Assembly (NCBI GenBank): GCA_030536675.1
Contig: JAUNPM010000072.1
Location: 1-7,500, forward strand
Source: Clostridia bacterium
GTDB taxonomy: Bacteria > Bacillota > Clostridia > Lachnospirales > CAG-274
DNA length: 7,500 bases
Direction: 5' to 3'
Shown here: positions 5,198-7,500 of the stretch, in pieces
Position numbering within the stretch: the first letter of the stretch is position 1
How the letters are laid out: each line of letters opens with the position of its first letter
The notes under the pieces: model-generated
The model's database searches: none
What the model was told of the DNA's origin: nothing
The model's input: the letters and a program-made list of their open reading frames with translations, nothing else
Program-made: the position numbers and the translations under genes

Positions 5198-6361
5198 ATG
5201 GCAATTACTGTAAACAAACTTTATAAAAACGGCATATCTCCTTATCATTTTAGTATTGTGGCAGGAAACAAGGGGCTTTCGAATTTTGTAACTTGGGTCC
5301 ACGTTGTTGAAGACTCTATGGCAAGCAAATTCATACGAGGCGGTGAAATTGTTATTACAACGGGAATAGCCCGCTTAAGTGAAGAAGAGCTTCTTCAGTT
5401 TACAAAGGATCTTTATTCAAACGGAGCCTCTGCCTTTGTAATAAACACAGGAGAATACATAAAATCAATTCCCCAAAGTATTATTGACTACTGCAATTTT
5501 GTAAATATGCCTCTTTTCACCATACCTTGGCAGGTGAAACTTGTAGATGTTACAAGAGATTTTTGCAATAAGATCATTCAGGAGGAAGTAATTGAAAACA
5601 CAATAACATCTACAATGAAAAACATACTTTTTGATGTAGGTGACAAAACCTCAAATATACATCAAATGGAACGCTACGGTTACAAAAAAGACTGTCATAT
5701 GAGATTTGTATGTTTAAATATACCTAACTTAAATGACGGGCGCTTTGATGAAAAGATGGAATTTTTGACCCGATGTGCCGAGCACACGGCAAAAGAAATA
5801 CAGGATCAATATATTAAGTTTAAATACAATTCAATGCTTATTATTATTTTGACGGAATACACTGAAAATTTCACCGAACTTTTTATAAACAATTTCATAT
5901 CCTACTGTCACATTAATCAAGCCTTGAAAAACATTCATATAGGTGTAAGCTCAAACACAAAGGGGCTTTTAAATCAGAAGGATAATATGAATAAGGCAAT
6001 TGAGGCTTGCAAGCTGGCAACAAAGCAAAACAAAGAAATAATGTATTATGACAAAATGAAAGAGTATAAAATACTTCTTGCCGTAAAGGATATAGATATA
6101 CTCAAAGAATATTACAATGAAATACTTGGAAAAATAGAAGAATATGACAGAAACAATTCAACGGAGCTTCTTGAATTTCTCGAAGTATATATTAAAAACA
6201 ATTGTTCCGTTCAAAAAGTTTCCGAAGCTCTTTACATACACAGAAACACCGTAAATAATCAGCTTAAAAAAATTGAAAAAATAACCGACTGCAATATGTC
6301 TGACATAGAAACAAAAACAAAATGCTGCCTTGCTTTTTACATAAGAGATATTTTGAAATAA
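5198..6361 (+). CDS. PucR-family transcriptional regulator
   Basis: A 387-residue cytoplasmic regulator. Residues 1-125 form the N-terminal PucR ligand-sensing domain, with VAGNKGLSNFVTWVHVVEDS (21-40), GGEIVITTG (48-56), AFVINTGEYIKSIP (79-92) and MPLFTIPW (104-111). The middle, about 150-290, resembles the degenerate GGDEF-like (CdaR-type) domain found in these proteins. The C-terminus carries the PucR helix-turn-helix: VQKVSEALYIHRNTVNNQLKKI (338-359), with the family's HRNTV recognition-helix motif. Known members respond to purine catabolites, sugar acids, amino acids or similar small molecules, most often as activators. AAGGAGG at 5184-5190 sets the ATG at 5198 and overlaps the stop of the upstream AEC permease, so it probably controls that transporter and possibly the divergent importer. 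The ligand is not readable from sequence. Length is in the family's range and no key region is missing. Confidence 0.94.
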   Translation: MAITVNKLYKNGISPYHFSIVAGNKGLSNFVTWVHVVEDSMASKFIRGGEIVITTGIARLSEEELLQFTKDLYSNGASAFVINTGEYIKSIPQSIIDYCNFVNMPLFTIPWQVKLVDVTRDFCNKIIQEEVIENTITSTMKNILFDVGDKTSNIHQMERYGYKKDCHMRFVCLNIPNLNDGRFDEKMEFLTRCAEHTAKEIQDQYIKFKYNSMLIIILTEYTENFTELFINNFISYCHINQALKNIHIGVSSNTKGLLNQKDNMNKAIEACKLATKQNKEIMYYDKMKEYKILLAVKDIDILKEYYNEILGKIEEYDRNNSTELLEFLEVYIKNNCSVQKVSEALYIHRNTVNNQLKKIEKITDCNMSDIETKTKCCLAFYIRDILK

Positions 6362-6411
6362 ATTTACTTTCTTATTAAACTATAATTAAACATAGTTGTA
6401 AATTTTAACCT
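6360..6411 (+). terminator. Possible weak terminator after the PucR gene
   Basis: AAATTTAC (6360-6367, starting inside the stop codon) can pair with GTAAATTT (6398-6405). Stacked on this, AACTAT (6378-6383) pairs with ATAGTT (6392-6397), leaving a 10-base bulge on one side. The stem is AT-rich and the following sequence (TAACCTCATTTTT) is not a clean T-run, so efficiency is doubtful. No better terminator is visible before the folT promoter. Confidence 0.3.
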
Positions 6412-6426
6412 CATTTTTAAGACACC

Positions 6427-6455
6427 TTGACAACTTCCTTCCCTTCTGATAAAAT
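6427..6455 (+). promoter_or_regulatory. Promoter of the riboswitch-folT unit
   Basis: A consensus TTGACA (6427-6432) lies 17 bases before TAAAAT (6450-6455), with TGA before the -10 box (extended -10). The predicted start at about 6461-6463 coincides with the first base pair of the riboswitch P1 helix, so the transcript would begin with the aptamer and nothing else. Confidence 0.85.
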
Positions 6456-6461
6456 TATTAT

Positions 6462-6529
6462 GCTATATAACTGACGGAAAGTGGAGTTTACCACGTGAAG
6501 TATAGCCTTGCAAAGCCGACCGTCTGGGC
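6462..6529 (+). promoter_or_regulatory. ZTP (pfl) riboswitch aptamer
   Basis: The element fits the ZTP/ZMP-sensing pfl fold. P1 is GCTATA (6462-6467) paired with TATAGC (6501-6506). The 5' conserved segment is ACTGACGG (6470-6477). P2 is GTGG/CCAC (6481-6484 with 6491-6494), followed by the purine-rich GTGAAG (6495-6500). The 3' conserved domain is CCGTCTGGGC (6520-6529). The usual ACTGGCGG and CCGCCTGGGC are changed together here to ACTGACGG and CCGTCTGGGC, a compensatory G-C to A-T swap that supports a conserved helix between the two segments. Known members are ON switches that bind ZTP/ZMP, intermediates that rise when 10-formyl-tetrahydrofolate is short. The downstream gene is a folate-type transporter component, which fits that signal. 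Confidence 0.9.
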
Positions 6530-6555
6530 AAAATAACAGACAATCGGCTTTTTTT
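6512..6555 (+). terminator. Riboswitch-controlled intrinsic terminator
   Basis: AAAGCCGA (6512-6519) pairs with TCGGCTTT (6544-6551), and GTCTG (6522-6526) pairs with CAGAC (6537-6541), with a 2x2 mismatch between them. Seven Ts (6549-6555) follow. The 5' arm contains the aptamer's 3' conserved domain (CCGTCTGGGC), so the terminator and the ligand-bound aptamer cannot form together. Ligand binding should therefore permit read-through into folT. Confidence 0.88.
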
Positions 6556-6580
6556 AATTATTACTCAAGGAGATACTAAA

Positions 6581-7093
6581 ATGAAAACCCCACTTAAACC
6601 AACACCCAAAATTTTTATAACAATTTCACTTTTAATAGCAATGCAAATAATTCTTTCAAGATTTTTGTCAATTCAAACACCTATATTGCGAATTGGCTTT
6701 GCTTTTCTTCCTCTTTCCGTTATATCAATACTATTCGGACCCTTTTATTCTTCCCTTTCGGGAGCCATAAGCGATATTTTAGGTGCATTGCTTTTCCCCT
6801 CATCGGGAGTATATTTTCCGGGATTTACACTTACCGCTTTTTTATCAAACGGCATAACAGGCGCTATACTTTATAAAAAGCCCCGCCATATAAAGTATAT
6901 TATATGTGCAGTCATTCTTTCTTCATTGACAGAATTAATAATAAATACACTAAACCTTTATATTATAAGCGGCTACGGCTTTCTTTCCGCTCTTCCCGCA
7001 AGAATATTTTCATCCTTATGTATGATGATAGTCAAAACCGTTGTAATATATAAGGCAGGCTACTTCATTGCTTCACTCTATAACAAAAGCTGA
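6581..7093 (+). CDS. folT: Folate-type ECF transporter S component
   Basis: A 170-residue membrane protein with about five to six hydrophobic segments, matching the substrate-capture subunit of energy-coupling-factor folate importers. Diagnostic residues are RIGFAFLPLSVISILFGP (37-54), GAISDILGALLFPSSGVYFP (61-80) and GFTLTAFLSNGITGAILYKK (81-100), which form the FolT-like core; ARIFSSLCMMIVKT (140-153) lies in the last helix. No EcfA or EcfT gene is nearby, as expected for members that share one ATPase/scaffold module encoded elsewhere. AAGGAG at 6567-6572 is 8 bases before the ATG. It is the only gene behind the ZTP riboswitch and is followed by a terminator, so it is a single-gene unit controlled by purine/one-carbon status. 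Binding of folate itself is inferred from family resemblance and the riboswitch; a related pterin or another vitamin is possible. Confidence 0.88.
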   Translation: MKTPLKPTPKIFITISLLIAMQIILSRFLSIQTPILRIGFAFLPLSVISILFGPFYSSLSGAISDILGALLFPSSGVYFPGFTLTAFLSNGITGAILYKKPRHIKYIICAVILSSLTELIINTLNLYIISGYGFLSALPARIFSSLCMMIVKTVVIYKAGYFIASLYNKS

Positions 7094-7097
7094 AAAT

Positions 7098-7133
7098 AAA
7101 ACCTTCCCCAAAAGCATATGAGGAAGGTTTTTT
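7098..7133. terminator. Bidirectional intrinsic terminator
   Basis: AAAACCTTCC (7098-7107) pairs with GGAAGGTTTT (7122-7131) around a 14-base loop. A run of six Ts (7128-7133) ends the folT transcript. On the minus strand the same stem is followed by TTTTATTTT, so it can also end the converging ATPase gene. Confidence 0.88.
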
Positions 7134-7170
7134 ATTAAATTCAAAAATACCAAATTTCAGATTTTTTCAC

Positions 7171-7500
7171 TTACAAATTAAGTCCTCTATATCTGTTAAT
7201 GCAGGCAAAAAGCTCTTCTCTTCTGGGAAGGCTTAAATTTCCGGGTATAAAGCCTCCTCCAAACAAAATATTAATACCCTCTTTTTCAATGCGTCCGTAT
7301 ATCTCATCAACGGTCTGACCTACCGTACGCTCACCGTTAAAGAGATGTTCTTCTGCATACTTCAGCATATATCCAAGGCAGGTAAGCTGCTCACTGTCCG
7401 CAAGCTGCTCCACATATCTCATATCAATATGCTCGTTTCCCATTGTTATGCCGTCCCTGCCCATTGTTTTTATTTTTATTCTGCCTTTATGATAAATTCC
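7171..7500 (-). CDS. Predicted ABC-class P-loop ATPase, C-terminal end (partial)
   Basis: The reading frame is open to the right edge, so only the last 109 residues are visible; the ATG at 7464 is internal and has no ribosome site before it. The visible part fits the C-terminus of the large predicted ABC-class ATPase family (ABC_ATPase, PF09818 type). It has a GRDGI..GNEHIDMRYVEQL segment, then QLTCLGYMLKYAEEHLFNG, a TVGQTVDEIYGRIEKEG helix and a terminal LSLPRREELFACINRYRGL, where the Pro-Arg-Arg-x-Glu and Asn-Arg-x-Arg pattern is typical. The nucleotide-binding motifs lie outside the window, so activity cannot be judged. The cellular role of this family is poorly defined. It converges on folT and shares its terminator. 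It has no visible functional link to the other genes. Confidence 0.75.
   Translation of the reverse strand, partial: GIYHKGRIKIKTMGRDGITMGNEHIDMRYVEQLADSEQLTCLGYMLKYAEEHLFNGERTVGQTVDEIYGRIEKEGINILFGGGFIPGNLSLPRREELFACINRYRGLNL

Noticed and set aside
6456..6580. THF riboswitch or T-box ahead of folT
   Set aside because: Neither the THF aptamer's conserved joining regions nor a T-box AGGGTGGNACCGCG-like sequence is present; the conserved blocks fit the ZTP class.
1..7500. Mobile element, CRISPR, toxin-antitoxin or phage defence system
   Set aside because: No transposase, integrase, repeat array, att-like repeats or paired small toxin-type genes are visible. All genes are intact core-type genes except the two cut by the window edges.

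Overview
The window looks like ordinary chromosomal core sequence from an anaerobic, low-GC Gram-positive bacterium, most likely a member of the Clostridia. The evidence is AT-rich DNA, strong GGAGG-type ribosome binding sites in front of most complete genes, promoters with an extended -10 element, intrinsic terminators, a lipoprotein-type solute receptor and an ECF-type vitamin transporter. I see no mobile element, tRNA, rRNA or CRISPR array.

Layout. (1) Positions 2-763, plus strand: the C-terminal part of a THUMP-type rRNA N2-guanine methyltransferase, cut by the window edge and closed by a strong hairpin terminator. (2) Positions 809-3971, minus strand: a four-gene unit in the order solute-binding lipoprotein, ATPase, permease, cytidylate-kinase-like protein. 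The first three form a complete polar amino-acid-type ABC importer. The kinase-like gene is tightly coupled behind the permease. (3) Positions 3972-4252: a divergent control region with one good promoter in each direction, a set of TTGTGC/GCACAA inverted repeats, and a 5' leader hairpin for the receptor mRNA. (4) Positions 4253-6361, plus strand: an auxin-efflux-carrier family permease followed directly by a PucR-family regulator, with the ribosome binding site of the second gene overlapping the stop codon of the first. (5) Positions 6427-7093, plus strand: a promoter, a ZTP (pfl) riboswitch with an overlapping terminator, and a folT-like ECF transporter S component. (6) Positions 7171-7500, minus strand: the C-terminal end of a predicted ABC-class P-loop ATPase, running off the right edge.

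How the parts fit. The clearest regulatory logic is at folT. The ZTP riboswitch should sense ZTP/ZMP, the purine intermediate that builds up when 10-formyl-tetrahydrofolate runs short, and then allow transcription of a folate importer. The amino-acid-type importer and the AEC permease/PucR pair share a divergent control region whose inverted repeats could be the binding site of the local PucR-type regulator. That link is inference. Two genes (ATPase, receptor) have an in-frame TTG inside their own Shine-Dalgarno sequence, and the AEC permease has an in-frame TTG overlapping its promoter. In all three cases the downstream ATG is the better start and is used here.
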